From assembly GCF_003797765.1 (NCBI RefSeq), contig NZ_RKMB01000006.1:62001-126000 (forward strand): 64,000 nt of DNA, in the 5' to 3' direction. This DNA comes from Ramlibacter sp. WS9. Its GTDB lineage: Bacteria > Pseudomonadota > Gammaproteobacteria > Burkholderiales > Burkholderiaceae_C. Below, in pieces: positions 9,141 to 18,068 of the stretch. The position numbers and the translations under genes are program-made. Under the pieces are notes generated by a model, which worked only from the letters and a program-made list of their open reading frames with translations, did not search any database and was not told where the DNA came from. Numbering within the stretch: position 1 is the first letter of the stretch; the number at the start of each line of letters is the position of its first letter.

Positions 9141-9959
9141 ATGTACCTGAACGTCAACGGCCACAACACCTACTGCTACACCGGCGGCAAGCCCTTCGAC
9201 GCCGCCAAGCCCACGGTCGTCTTCATCCACGGCGTGGTCAACGACCACAGCGTCTGGGCCCTGCAGACCCGCTACCTGGCAAACCATGGATGGAACGTGC
9301 TGGCGGTGGACCTGCCAGGGCATTGCAAGAGCGAAGGCGAGGCACCGGCCAGCGTCGAAGACGGGGCCGCGTTCATCGCCAGCCTCCTCGATGCCGCAGG
9401 TGTGGCGAAGGCCGCGCTGGTGGGCCATAGCTGGGGCTCCCTGATCGCACTGGACGCCGCTTCGCGGCTCAAGGACCGGGTCACGCACCTGGTCCTGGTC
9501 GGCACGGCCTACCCGATGAAGGTGTCGGCGGCCCTGCTGGAGGGGTCGCTGAACGAACCCATGAAAGCGTTGCAGATGATCAACGTGTTCATGCGCAGCA
9601 CGCTCGCGCCGCCGCCTTCGGCGCTCGGGCCTGGCACCTGGGTCTACGGAGCGAGCCTGGCGCTGGGCCGGCGGGTGCTGGCGTCCAATCCGCACGTCAA
9701 CGTGTTCCATCGCGGCTTCAAGGCGTGCGACAGCTATGCCAACGGCGAAGCGGCGATGGCGGCCGTCACCTGCCCCGTGCTGTTCCTGCTCGGCGCGCAA
9801 GACCAGATGACGTTTGCGAAGTCGGCGCAACTGCTGATCGACAGGGCGAAAGACAGCGGCAAAACGGTACAGGTCACACAGCTCGCGGTCGGCCATCACC
9901 AGATGACCGAGACGCCGGACGAGACGCTCTTCGCGATCCGCGATTTCCTGAAGACATGA
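9141..9959 (+). CDS. Alpha/beta hydrolase
   Basis: Soluble alpha/beta-fold hydrolase of 272 residues. Oxyanion region FIHGVVNDHSVW, nucleophile elbow LVGHSWGSLIALDAA (Ser), acid in LFLLGAQDQMTFAKSA, and the catalytic His in LAVGHHQMTETPDE are all present. It is most like the esterase/epoxide hydrolase/dehalogenase-type families, but the substrate is not evident. The start lies 10 bases after the metY stop and its own stop overlaps the next gene's start (ATGA), so translation of the P450 is probably coupled to it. Confidence 0.9.
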   Translation: MYLNVNGHNTYCYTGGKPFDAAKPTVVFIHGVVNDHSVWALQTRYLANHGWNVLAVDLPGHCKSEGEAPASVEDGAAFIASLLDAAGVAKAALVGHSWGSLIALDAASRLKDRVTHLVLVGTAYPMKVSAALLEGSLNEPMKALQMINVFMRSTLAPPPSALGPGTWVYGASLALGRRVLASNPHVNVFHRGFKACDSYANGEAAMAAVTCPVLFLLGAQDQMTFAKSAQLLIDRAKDSGKTVQVTQLAVGHHQMTETPDETLFAIRDFLKT

Positions 9960-11266
9960 GCCCGGGCATCTCGATCACGCCGCCGATGCCGCCCGAGCGC
10001 GTGCGCGAGATCGCCGCCTCCTTCGACCTGCGCGCCCTGCCCGCGGACTTCTACGCCAATCCCTATCCGGTCTATGCGCTGCTGCGCGAGACGGAACCCG
10101 TCAAGCGCATGCCGGACGGGTCGTACTTCCTCACGCGCTACGCCGACCTGGTGAACGTCTACCGCGATGCACAGAATTTCAGCTCCGACAAGAAGGTGGA
10201 GTTCACCCCAAAGTACGGCGCCGGCTCGGCGCTGCTGGAGCATCACACCACCAGCCTGGTCTTCAACGACCCGCCGCTGCACACGCGCGTGCGCAAGCTG
10301 ATCATGGGCGCGCTCACGCGGCGCGCCATCGCGGAGATGGAGCCGGGGCTGGTCGCGCTGGTCGACGGCCTGCTGGACGGCATCGAACAAGAAGGCGACG
10401 GCGACCTGATCGAGGATTTCGCCAGCGCCATTCCCGTGGAGATCATCGGGAACCTGCTGGGCGTTCCGCACGAAGATCGCGCGCCGCTGCGCGGCTGGTC
10501 GCTGGCGATCCTGGGCGCGCTCGAACCCAAGCTCACGCCTGAGCAGGAGGCGCTAGGCAACAGCAGCGTGAGCGAGTTCACGGCCTATCTGAAGACACTG
10601 GTGGCGCATCGCCGCCAGCACCCCGGCGACCCCGAGCACGATGTGCTGACGCGGCTGATCCAGGGCGAAAACAAAGACTCGCCCGGAGGGCTCGGCGCGG
10701 GCGAGCGTCTGAGCGAAAGCGAACTGCTGCAAAACTGCGTGTTCATCCTCAATGCCGGGCACGAGACCACCACCAACCTGATTGGCAACGCGCTGGTCGC
10801 CTTGCAGGAATGGCCCGAAGAGAAGGCCGCGCTGCTGGCGAAGATGGAGAGCCTGTCGTCCGACGCCGCCGCCCTGGAGGCAGCCATGAGCACCGCCGTC
10901 GATGAGTTCCTGCGCTTCGAATCGTCCAACCAGCTCGGCAATCGGCGGGCGCTGCGCGCGTGCGAGGTCGGCGGCGTTCCACTCGAGGAAGGTGCGCTGG
11001 TGACGCTCTGCATAGGCGCCGCCAACCGCGACTCAGCGCAATTCGCCAATGCAGACGTGCTCCAGCTGACGCGCGAGAACAACCGCCACCTGGCCTTTGG
11101 TTTCGGCATCCACCAGTGCGCGGGCCTGAGCCTGGCGCGGCTGGAAGGCCGCATCGCGATCGGGCGCTTCTTGCGGCGCTTCCCCAGCTACCGCCTCACC
11201 GCCGCCCCAGTGCGCGGTGGGCGGGCGCGGTTCCGGGGGTTCTTGCACGCACCGTTCGGCGTGTAG
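9956..11266 (+). CDS. Cytochrome P450
   Basis: Soluble class I bacterial P450 of 436 residues. The ATG at 9956 overlaps the hydrolase stop by 4 bases. The I-helix oxygen-activation motif is LNAGHETTTNLIGNAL (about residue 266), the ExxR Glu and Arg are in DEFLRFES, and the heme loop FGFGIHQCAGLSLARLEGR gives the thiolate ligand as Cys388. Redox partners (ferredoxin, reductase) are not encoded nearby. A hydroxylation followed or preceded by the coupled hydrolase is a reasonable guess. The bases from 11267 to 11415 downstream hold no gene that could be supported. Confidence 0.95.
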   Translation: MSPGISITPPMPPERVREIAASFDLRALPADFYANPYPVYALLRETEPVKRMPDGSYFLTRYADLVNVYRDAQNFSSDKKVEFTPKYGAGSALLEHHTTSLVFNDPPLHTRVRKLIMGALTRRAIAEMEPGLVALVDGLLDGIEQEGDGDLIEDFASAIPVEIIGNLLGVPHEDRAPLRGWSLAILGALEPKLTPEQEALGNSSVSEFTAYLKTLVAHRRQHPGDPEHDVLTRLIQGENKDSPGGLGAGERLSESELLQNCVFILNAGHETTTNLIGNALVALQEWPEEKAALLAKMESLSSDAAALEAAMSTAVDEFLRFESSNQLGNRRALRACEVGGVPLEEGALVTLCIGAANRDSAQFANADVLQLTRENNRHLAFGFGIHQCAGLSLARLEGRIAIGRFLRRFPSYRLTAAPVRGGRARFRGFLHAPFGV

Positions 11267-11415
11267 CGTCCCGCCCCGTAGGGTTCAGCTTTCATCGGCC
11301 GGCAGTGCGTTGAGCGACTGCGGTGTCAGGCCGTTGCGTTCGGCATCTGTGCCCGCCTGTTCCAGAGCAAGCGTTTCAACGGGAACGGTCGAAACGGTCA
11401 GATTGCCTATTGAAG

Positions 11416-12267
11416 TCACGCCTTGGGCAGCGTCCTCTTCACGGCCTTTTTGGCCGGCGGTGCGAGATAGTTTTGGCCAGAAACGACCGACTTTCCGGTC
11501 TGACTTTCGAGCTGCGTGCGGGCCTGCCGGGCGATTCGCCCGCCGGCCTGTGCGGCACCCTTGTTTTCGCCCATGCCGGTGGCATCCGTGTTCTCGGCAA
11601 TCTGCCGGGTGGACAGTTCGGCCAGCGCGGTGAAGATCAACTCGGCCTCCGTCATGTGGTCGCGCAGGTTGTGGGATTTCAGACCCTTGAGTTTCTTGTG
11701 GTCCTTGACGCTCACCCCTGACCACTCCTGATGAATGATGTTGGTGAGGACAGCGAACTCGTCGCCCGGCTGGACTTCGTGCTCGCGCCAGTAGTCAGTC
11801 AGCTTATTACGCGTTTCTTGCCCCGTCATGCGCTGCTGGATCCACTTGTCGCTGCGGCCATGCTGCTGCCAGGTCTGGCGCGCGCGGTCCAACGACAGGG
11901 CCGGATCGGACATTTCCTGCATACGCTCGTAGCCCGCTTTGGCCAACCACAGCTTGATGGGCTCGGCCTTGGGACTGGGCACGGACTGCACCAGGCGCAG
12001 CAGGGTTTCGGCGGTGGCCGCGTCGGTAAGCCGTTGCTTGCCGTCAGCAGCGAGCATCTTCAACTGGTGACAGCTTGTCACCAGTTGACTGCCTTCCTTG
12101 TCCAGCCGGCGCTTGAGCTGGTTCCAGTACTTGCGGGCAGTCAGATCGTCAGGCTGCTGGGTCAACACCTGCACGACGTCAACGACCGAAAACCACCAAG
12201 TCTCCGTCGCCTCGTCATACACGCGGCGAATGGACTGGCCATCGAACTCGGTTGGCATAATTTTCAT
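11416..12267 (-). CDS. BRO-N / DinD-like DNA-damage-inducible protein
   Basis: A 283-residue protein with two recognisable parts. The N-terminal ~100 residues (SIRRVYDEATETWWFSVVDV, then QPDDLTARKYWNQLKRRL) are a BRO-N domain, the DNA-binding module of phage antirepressors. The C-terminal part, HKKLKGLKSHNLRDHMTEAE and ENKGAAQAGGRIARQAR then ESQTGKSVVSGQNYL, matches the DinD family, induced by DNA damage in E. coli and reported there to act on RecA filaments. No phage genes flank it and no clear ribosome site precedes the start, so it looks like an acquired stray gene. An out-of-frame open stretch continues past its stop to about 11285. Confidence 0.8.
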   Translation of the reverse strand: MKIMPTEFDGQSIRRVYDEATETWWFSVVDVVQVLTQQPDDLTARKYWNQLKRRLDKEGSQLVTSCHQLKMLAADGKQRLTDAATAETLLRLVQSVPSPKAEPIKLWLAKAGYERMQEMSDPALSLDRARQTWQQHGRSDKWIQQRMTGQETRNKLTDYWREHEVQPGDEFAVLTNIIHQEWSGVSVKDHKKLKGLKSHNLRDHMTEAELIFTALAELSTRQIAENTDATGMGENKGAAQAGGRIARQARTQLESQTGKSVVSGQNYLAPPAKKAVKRTLPKA

Positions 12268-12398
12268 GGTGTATGCGCAACGATATTCTCAAAGGGCTGC
12301 TCAAGCATGGGCGCTGAGGTTACACGATGGAAACCCGGTGGCAGGCAACGCCACTCAATGGCAACATGGCCAGCAGCCCGGAGCCACGGAGAAACGCC

Positions 12399-12737
12399 AT
12401 GAACACGACTACGAGCACTGCCCCACCGGTCGACCCAACCGCTTTCAAGACTTTTGCTCAGTTCTACCCGTTCTACCTCACGGAACACAGCAACATCACT
12501 TGCCGACGCCTGCACTTCGCCGGCTCCACCCTCTCGCTCGTCTGCCTGGCGCTGCTGATCGTCACGCGCAGTCCGTGGTGGCTGCTGGCGGGCTTGCTCT
12601 GCGGTTACGGCTTCGCGTGGATCGGCCACTTCGGCTTCGAGAAGAACAAGCCCGCCAGCTTCAAGCGCCCGCTCTACAGCTTCATGGGCGACTGGGTGAT
12701 GTACAAGGACATCTGGACAGGCAAGGTCCGCATCTAG
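12399..12737 (+). CDS. DUF962 (Mpo1-like) membrane protein
   Basis: Small membrane protein of 112 residues. The conserved His-containing opening FAQFYPFYLTEHSNITCRRLH is typical of the Mpo1/YGL010w-like family, as is GFAWIGHFGFEKNKPASFK with its HxxxE element. Between them two hydrophobic segments (LSLVCLALLIVTRSPWWLLA and onward) span the membrane. The yeast homologue is an iron-dependent dioxygenase in fatty-acid alpha-oxidation; whether the bacterial proteins share the activity is not known. The ATG at 12399 follows GGAG; the upstream in-frame ATG at 12327 has no such site. Confidence 0.85.
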   Translation: MNTTTSTAPPVDPTAFKTFAQFYPFYLTEHSNITCRRLHFAGSTLSLVCLALLIVTRSPWWLLAGLLCGYGFAWIGHFGFEKNKPASFKRPLYSFMGDWVMYKDIWTGKVRI

Positions 12738-12745
12738 CGCCGCGT

Positions 12746-13042
12746 TCAGCGCGGGGCGTAGCCCGGCGTGAAGACGTTGTGCGCGGGATAGACCGCGACC
12801 TTGGGCTCGCCCTGGATGCCCGCCTTCTGCACGCCTGGCATGAGCCGCTGCAGGGCGAAGGCCTGGAAGTCCTCGGCGCGCTCCCACAGGTCGGCAACGC
12901 GCAGCCCGCCCTTGTCGTCGAACGCGGCAACGTGGAACAGCCCGCCCGGCGGCGGCTTGCCCTCGAAATCGACGATCTCGCAGACCTCGTCGTATTGCTC
13001 GCGCGTCACCTGGTTCCACTCCATGATCATCAGCACAGCCAT
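12746..13042 (-). CDS. Conserved hypothetical, monooxygenase-like fold
   Basis: A 98-residue protein starting MAVLMIMEWNQVTREQYDEV with GGAGG only 5-6 bases before the ATG. The pattern MEWNQVTREQYDEV ... PPGGLFHVAAFDDKGGLRVADLWERAEDFQAF resembles small dimeric alpha+beta-barrel (ABM-like) proteins, where VADLWER and the following helix are conserved. No catalytic residues can be assigned. It lies 46 bases downstream of the CocE-type hydrolase on the same strand and may close that operon. Confidence 0.65.
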   Translation of the reverse strand: MAVLMIMEWNQVTREQYDEVCEIVDFEGKPPPGGLFHVAAFDDKGGLRVADLWERAEDFQAFALQRLMPGVQKAGIQGEPKVAVYPAHNVFTPGYAPR

Positions 13043-13088
13043 GTTGGCCTCCATCGGTTGAAGCGAGGGCCGTTCGCCCTCGACTGCA

Positions 13089-14939
13089 TTACGTGGGCCG
13101 GCCCGGGGTGGATGCAGGCAGGACCGGAAGCAAAAGCTGCGAACGGTGCACTGGCGATAGATGGATGCTATTGCGCGCCCTGCGCCGCGGCCCGGCGCTG
13201 CCCTCGGGCGCGCCGGTGTTCGGGTTCACGTCGAAGCGCGGAAAGTTGCTGCTGGAAATGTCCAGGCGAATGCGGTGCCCCTTGCGGAACAGGTTGGACG
13301 TGGGCATGGGCTCGATGGTGATCTCGGCCACCTCTCCCGGCGCCAGCGGCTCGGGGTGTTCCCACGAGCGGCGGTAGCGGCAACGCAGGATGCCGTCCGT
13401 GATATTCATCGCAAAGCCTTGCGGCCAGTCCTCGCTGGGCGGGTACACGTCGATCAGCTTGGCCGTGAAGTCCGTGTCGGGTGCATCCGAAGAAATCCAG
13501 AGCTTGATCAGCACGGGGCCGGTCACGTCCACGTCTTCTTGCAGCACCGGCGACTCGAACACCAGCACGTCGGCGCGATCGGCCAACGGCCCGTAGGGCG
13601 GCGCGGCGCCGAACACACCGGCGTGAGTGCGCTGGTCATAGGCGCCTGCCACCATCAAAGGCTCGCCCGACGTGACCGAACCGCCGATCGTGGGCACCGG
13701 GTGGGCCGGATCGAACTCGTACTCGAGCGAAGCCGCCGAAGGGGCCGCCTGGAGCGCGAGGGAGCCGTCCGCGTGCAGGTACCAGGGCACAAGACTCGTA
13801 CCCGGCACCGGCCAGTCGCGCGCGGCGAACCACTCGCCGCCATGCTCCAGCCGTCCTTCGGCGTTGCGTCGCCCCGAACCGCCTCCCATGCGGAAGTAGC
13901 GCACGCACGCGTCGGCGGTCGCTTCTCGCCCCTTCAGCCAGCGGTCGAACCAGGCCAGGCGCATCGCCAGGTAATCGTCGGCCAGCACGCCGTCGAGCAG
14001 CGCGCGCGGACCGAACTCCACGTCCCCGGCGAAGGTCACGCTGCGCTCGCCGTGGGTCCATGGCCCCAATACCAGTTGCGCACGGCCCTTGGGCGAGCGC
14101 GAGATGCCGAGGTAGTTGTCCGTGGTGGTCTGCGCATACGGGTCCCACCAGCCGCACATCAGCATCACCGGGATGCTGTCGAACACTTCGTAGTGGCCGG
14201 CCGCGTACAGCTCGGGCTGGCGCCAGTAGTCGTCGAAGCTGCCGCGCTCCCATTGCTCGAACAGGTAGTTCTCGTATTCGGGCACGGCGCGCAACGGCGA
14301 GTCGCCGCGCCGCCACGGCAGTGCCTTGAACCAGCTGCCGATGTCTTCTGCGGCCATGGCACGAACGGCATCGCTGACCTGGTCCGACGCACCCGCCTGC
14401 TGCGCGTTCTTGAAGGCCCACGTGGCCTGCTTCAGCTCGAAGGCGCCGCCATGGCGGATGCCGCCGCGAAACGCGTTGGCGAAACCGCCGCACTCCATGA
14501 ACATCGCTGCCAGGCCGGCCGGCCGCTGGCTGGCCAATGCGGTCTGCGTATGGGCGGCGTATGACAACCCATAGGTGCCGACACGGCCATTGCACCAGGG
14601 CTGGACCAGCAGCCAGGCCATCGTGTCGGCGCCGTCGTTCGCTTCGCCCAGGTACTTCGTAAAGCGGCCCTCGGAGTCGAAACGCCCGCGGCAATCCTGG
14701 ACCACGACCGCATAGCCTTGCCGCGCGAACCGGGCCGCAACGTCACCCCGCAGGGGCGGTTGAGGATCGGCCACCGTACGCTCGCGCCGCGCCGTGGCGT
14801 TGCGGCCATAGGGGGTGCGTTCCAGCAGAGTGGGGAATGGACCTGGGTCTGCCGGCAAATAGATGTCCGTCGCGAGCCTTACCCCGTCGCGCACGGCAAC
14901 CATCACGGTCGTCTTGACCACGTCGTTTGTACTGTTCAT
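13089..14939 (-). CDS. CocE/NonD family X-Pro-peptidase-like hydrolase
   Basis: Large serine hydrolase of 616 residues in the CocE/NonD family (cocaine esterase, alpha-amino-acid ester hydrolase, glutaryl-acylase). N-terminal catalytic domain: VAVRDGVRLATDIYLPAD, TPYGRN, and the nucleophile elbow VGTYGLSYAAHTQTALA (Ser; the usual final Gly of GxSYxG is Ala here). Acid region PVMLMCGWWDPYAQ and His in LVLGPWTHGERS follow. The C-terminal jelly-roll (about 400-600) includes TDFTAKLIDVYP. No signal peptide is visible. It starts 7 bases after the Bug-protein stop, so the pair is probably translationally coupled: uptake of a solute followed by hydrolysis. Confidence 0.9.
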   Translation of the reverse strand: MNSTNDVVKTTVMVAVRDGVRLATDIYLPADPGPFPTLLERTPYGRNATARRERTVADPQPPLRGDVAARFARQGYAVVVQDCRGRFDSEGRFTKYLGEANDGADTMAWLLVQPWCNGRVGTYGLSYAAHTQTALASQRPAGLAAMFMECGGFANAFRGGIRHGGAFELKQATWAFKNAQQAGASDQVSDAVRAMAAEDIGSWFKALPWRRGDSPLRAVPEYENYLFEQWERGSFDDYWRQPELYAAGHYEVFDSIPVMLMCGWWDPYAQTTTDNYLGISRSPKGRAQLVLGPWTHGERSVTFAGDVEFGPRALLDGVLADDYLAMRLAWFDRWLKGREATADACVRYFRMGGGSGRRNAEGRLEHGGEWFAARDWPVPGTSLVPWYLHADGSLALQAAPSAASLEYEFDPAHPVPTIGGSVTSGEPLMVAGAYDQRTHAGVFGAAPPYGPLADRADVLVFESPVLQEDVDVTGPVLIKLWISSDAPDTDFTAKLIDVYPPSEDWPQGFAMNITDGILRCRYRRSWEHPEPLAPGEVAEITIEPMPTSNLFRKGHRIRLDISSSNFPRFDVNPNTGAPEGSAGPRRRARNSIHLSPVHRSQLLLPVLPASTPGRPT

Positions 14940-14946
14940 CCGTCAA

Positions 14947-15906
14947 TCAATCGATCTTAAGGTTGCGGTCCTTGATGATCTTGGCCCAGCGCGCCGTGTC
15001 GTCCTTCATGAAGCGCGCGAGTTCCTGCGGTGTGGTGGGCGCGGGCTCGGCGCCCTGCGCCACGAGCTGCATCGACACTTCCGGGTCGGTCAGCGCGTTC
15101 ATCAACGCTGTGCTGACTTTAGAGACCACGTCGGGAGGTGTTCGCGCCGGCGCGAAGAGGGCATACCAGATGTCGTATTGAAAGCCGGGCACCCCGGCCT
15201 CCGCGAAGGTGGGCACGTCCGGCAAGGCGGGCGAACGCTTGCGGCTCCCCACGGCCAGCGGCGTGAGCTTGCCCTGCTTCAGGTGAGCCATGACGCTCGG
15301 CACGGCATTGACGCCCAGGTGCACATGCCCGCCCACCAGCTCCGTCACGGCCGGTGCGCCGCCCTTGTACGGGATGTGGACCATGTGCGTGCCCGTCATC
15401 GACTGGAACATCTCCATCGCCAAATGTCCCGGGCTGCCGGACCCGCTGGAGCTGTAGTCGAGGCGCCCGGGCTTGCTCTTGGCCAGCGTGATCAGGTCCT
15501 TGACCGAGCGCACGCCCAGGGATGGGTGCGTGGTCAGGATGGGTATGTTGACCAGCACCCGGCCTACCGGTGCGAAGTCTCGCGTCGGGTTGTAGACGAG
15601 CTTGCTGATGAGGAGCGGCGTCGTCACCATGCTGGAGCCGGCTCCCAGCAGCAAGGTGTATCCGTCCGCCGGCGCCATGGCTGCTGCCTGGATGCCCGGC
15701 ACGCTGGGACGGTTCTCGATAATCACCGGCTGCTTCCATTGATCCGACATCTTGCGCGCCACCACGCGCATGGCGTTGTCGGCGGCCGCCCCCGCGGGGA
15801 ACGGGATGATCACGCGCACCGTGCGTTCCGGGAATTCACCGGCCCAGGCGCCTTGCAAAGCCAGTGCGGCCAAGCCTGCTGTGAGGAAATACTTCGGTTT
15901 GCTCAT
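14947..15906 (-). CDS. Bug/TctC-family periplasmic solute-binding protein
   Basis: Extracytoplasmic binding protein of the tripartite tricarboxylate transporter (Bug) family, 319 residues. A signal peptide MSKPKYFLTAGLAALALQ...WA precedes EFPERTVRVIIPFPAGAAAD, the typical opening with the PFPAG ligand loop. Later motifs include LDYSSSGSGSPGHLAMEMF, HIPYKGGAPAVTELVGGHV and the closing KIIKDRNLKID. Family members bind carboxylates or small aromatics; most, like this one, are not next to TctAB membrane genes. It sits between the porin and CocE hydrolase genes. The ATG at 15906 begins the signal peptide; the longer frame overlaps the porin antisense. Confidence 0.92.
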   Translation of the reverse strand: MSKPKYFLTAGLAALALQGAWAGEFPERTVRVIIPFPAGAAADNAMRVVARKMSDQWKQPVIIENRPSVPGIQAAAMAPADGYTLLLGAGSSMVTTPLLISKLVYNPTRDFAPVGRVLVNIPILTTHPSLGVRSVKDLITLAKSKPGRLDYSSSGSGSPGHLAMEMFQSMTGTHMVHIPYKGGAPAVTELVGGHVHLGVNAVPSVMAHLKQGKLTPLAVGSRKRSPALPDVPTFAEAGVPGFQYDIWYALFAPARTPPDVVSKVSTALMNALTDPEVSMQLVAQGAEPAPTTPQELARFMKDDTARWAKIIKDRNLKID

Positions 15907-15931
15907 TGGGGTTGCATGCTGTTCGCTCAGA

Positions 15932-16942
15932 TCAGAAGTCGTGCCGGATGCCGGCGCCGATGGCGCGCACCGCGACGTTGCTCCTGCTCGAGTCGATACC
16001 GTCGCGATCGATGAACGCCTGCAGCTCGGTGCGCTTGGACAACGCATAGATGTACGCCAGCTGCCAGCGTTTGCGTTCGCCGGTGAGCGAGGCCTGCACG
16101 TCGCGTTTCATGAGGTTGAGCGTCACTGCATGCACATTCTGGCTGTATCTGGCGCCGACGATCCAGTAGTCGACGTCGCGCCGGCTGGTAGCGGTGTTCT
16201 TGTAGCTGTCGCGGCCGAAGAGCGCGTAGGGCTCGAACGCGCCGAAGTCGTAGCGCAGGCCAGCCTGCCACTTGTGGTCGAACTCGTTGTTCCCCAATCC
16301 GCCGGGCCGCGTGTCCTTGGCGAACCCGACACCGGCGCGCACGGGGCCGCCTGCGTAGCTCAGGCCAAGGTCCAGCGACTTAGCGCCGTTCTCCACGTCG
16401 GGCGTGGCCGGCGCGCCACGCAGGTAGTAGCGCGTGCGGACGGTGAAGCCGCCCCAGTCGGGGCTGGCATAGCCGATCGCATTCGAGGTCCGGTTGCGCG
16501 AATTCAGGATCGCCGTCCCGATCGCCGTGGCGCCCGCGTCGTTCGGTGCGAAGGAGGTGATGGCGGTGACCTGCGAATACAGCGGCGAGCCGGTCGGGTT
16601 GGCGGAATCCAACCGACCCAAGGCGACGGTGCCGAACGAGCCTTTCAGCGCCGCATAGCTGTTGCGAAAGGCCGGCACCGTGCTGGCGCCGGTGTCGGCT
16701 TCCGCACCCATCTCCAGCCCGAAGGCCGCCGTGAGGCCGCCGCCGAGATCTTCCGTCCCGCGAAAACCCAGGCGCGATGCGTTGTCGCGCAATTCCTTCG
16801 TGTCGCTGGCGCTGCCGGCCTTGATGCTGTTGACCGTGAGCCGCACCTGCCCGTACACCTGCGCCGTCTGGGCCAGGGCCTGGGGCGCTGTAGCCGCCGC
16901 AAGCAGACCGCCCAGGGCGGTTGCACACATGCGCTTGTTCAT
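15932..16942 (-). CDS. Gram-negative trimeric porin
   Basis: Outer-membrane general diffusion porin of 336 residues. Signal peptide MNKRMCATALGGLLAAATAP then AQA-type cleavage, after which TAQVYGQVRLTVNSIK starts the first beta strand. Periodic amphipathic strands, the loop-3-like region and the C-terminal aromatic residue in AIGAGIRHDF (needed for BAM assembly) fit Omp32-type porins of Comamonadaceae. A good GAGGAG site precedes the ATG. It is the first gene of the run porin, Bug protein, CocE hydrolase and is divergent from the LysR gene with a 169-base gap, the natural place for LysR control. Confidence 0.93.
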   Translation of the reverse strand: MNKRMCATALGGLLAAATAPQALAQTAQVYGQVRLTVNSIKAGSASDTKELRDNASRLGFRGTEDLGGGLTAAFGLEMGAEADTGASTVPAFRNSYAALKGSFGTVALGRLDSANPTGSPLYSQVTAITSFAPNDAGATAIGTAILNSRNRTSNAIGYASPDWGGFTVRTRYYLRGAPATPDVENGAKSLDLGLSYAGGPVRAGVGFAKDTRPGGLGNNEFDHKWQAGLRYDFGAFEPYALFGRDSYKNTATSRRDVDYWIVGARYSQNVHAVTLNLMKRDVQASLTGERKRWQLAYIYALSKRTELQAFIDRDGIDSSRSNVAVRAIGAGIRHDF

Positions 16943-17111
16943 GAATCTCTCTCCTCGTCGTGGTTGAAAAATCTGCAGGCGGGCGGATTCTCTGGCGCGG
17001 CTGTGCGGCCCACAACGCTATGACGGAAGCGCATTGCCCTATGCGGATCGCGCGGGACTTGCCGCGACACGGCGGACCTGCAAAGATGCGGGCGCACCCT
17101 TCGCGAGGCCC

Positions 17112-18053
17112 ATGAACTTCAAGCAGCTCGACGCATTCCAGGCCATCATGGCCGGCGGTTCGACCATCGCCGCGGGCGAGCGCATGGGCTTGTCGCAATC
17201 GGCGGTGAGCCGCCTGCTGGCGCAACTCGAGGAAGACCTGGGCCTGCGCCTGTTCGTGCGAGAAAAGGGCCGCCTCATTCCCACGCGCGAAGCGCAGACG
17301 CTGTTGCAGGACGCGCAAGGACTCGTCGATTCAGTGCAGTGCTTTCGCCGCCATTCCGAACAGCTGCGCCTGGGCGGCTTCAAGCGCCGCCTGCTCAAGG
17401 TGGGGCTGCCCTCCACGCTAGCCACGTACCTCATGCCCGCGATTGCGGAGCGCTTCATGCGCGAGCATCCGGACGTGGTGCTCGAAGTGCTGTCCGGCTC
17501 CTACGCCGAAACCGAACGCGCCATCCTCAGCCGCGAAGCCGACGTCGGCCTGGTGCGCTTGCCGATGGAAATGCCCGGCCTGCAGGCCAACGCTTGCCTG
17601 GAGTCCGACGCGGTTTGCATCATGCCTCGCGGCCACGCGCTGGAAAACAAAGAAGTCGTGGAACCGCTGGACCTGGATGACGTGCCCCTGGTTCTGCTGG
17701 GGCGCCAGCGCGCCATCCGGCACGAGATCGACATGGCGTTCCGCCAGGCCCGCGTGCCGCCGCGCATCGCGATCGAGGTGCATTCGGTCGGCGTGGCCTG
17801 CAGCCTCGTGGCGCAAGGCCTCGGCGTGTCGATCGTCAATGCGTTGCTGGCGAGCTACTGCACCGGCATGGCGTTCACCACCCGACCCTTCCGGCCGCGC
17901 ATCAGCTACCAGCTGGGCATCGCGACGATCGAGAACTCGCCCTCCGCGCCGCTTGCCGCTGCGTTTTCCAACCTGCTGCTGGATGCCGCGCTCGCCGGCC
18001 AGGACGCGCAGGCGCACACGCGCCGCATCGCGGATGTGTCAGTGCGGAGTTAA
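17112..18053 (+). CDS. LysR-family transcriptional regulator
   Basis: LTTR of 313 residues. The N-terminal winged helix MNFKQLDAFQAIMAGGSTIA with AAGERMGLSQSAVSRLLAQLEEDLG is canonical, and the effector domain runs from about residue 90 (LLKVGLPSTLATYLMPAIAE). The ATG at 17112 has GAGG upstream. Divergent placement from the porin, Bug and CocE genes suggests it controls them in response to the transported compound or a product. The effector cannot be deduced. A convincing T-N11-A operator was not fixed in the gap. Confidence 0.93.
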   Translation: MNFKQLDAFQAIMAGGSTIAAGERMGLSQSAVSRLLAQLEEDLGLRLFVREKGRLIPTREAQTLLQDAQGLVDSVQCFRRHSEQLRLGGFKRRLLKVGLPSTLATYLMPAIAERFMREHPDVVLEVLSGSYAETERAILSREADVGLVRLPMEMPGLQANACLESDAVCIMPRGHALENKEVVEPLDLDDVPLVLLGRQRAIRHEIDMAFRQARVPPRIAIEVHSVGVACSLVAQGLGVSIVNALLASYCTGMAFTTRPFRPRISYQLGIATIENSPSAPLAAAFSNLLLDAALAGQDAQAHTRRIADVSVRS

Positions 18054-18068
18054 TCCACAACCCGCGCC

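Noticed and set aside
16943..17111. LysR T-N11-A operator between the porin and LysR genes
   Set aside because: ATTGCCCTATGCGGAT is only a partial dyad; several equally weak candidates exist, so none was called.
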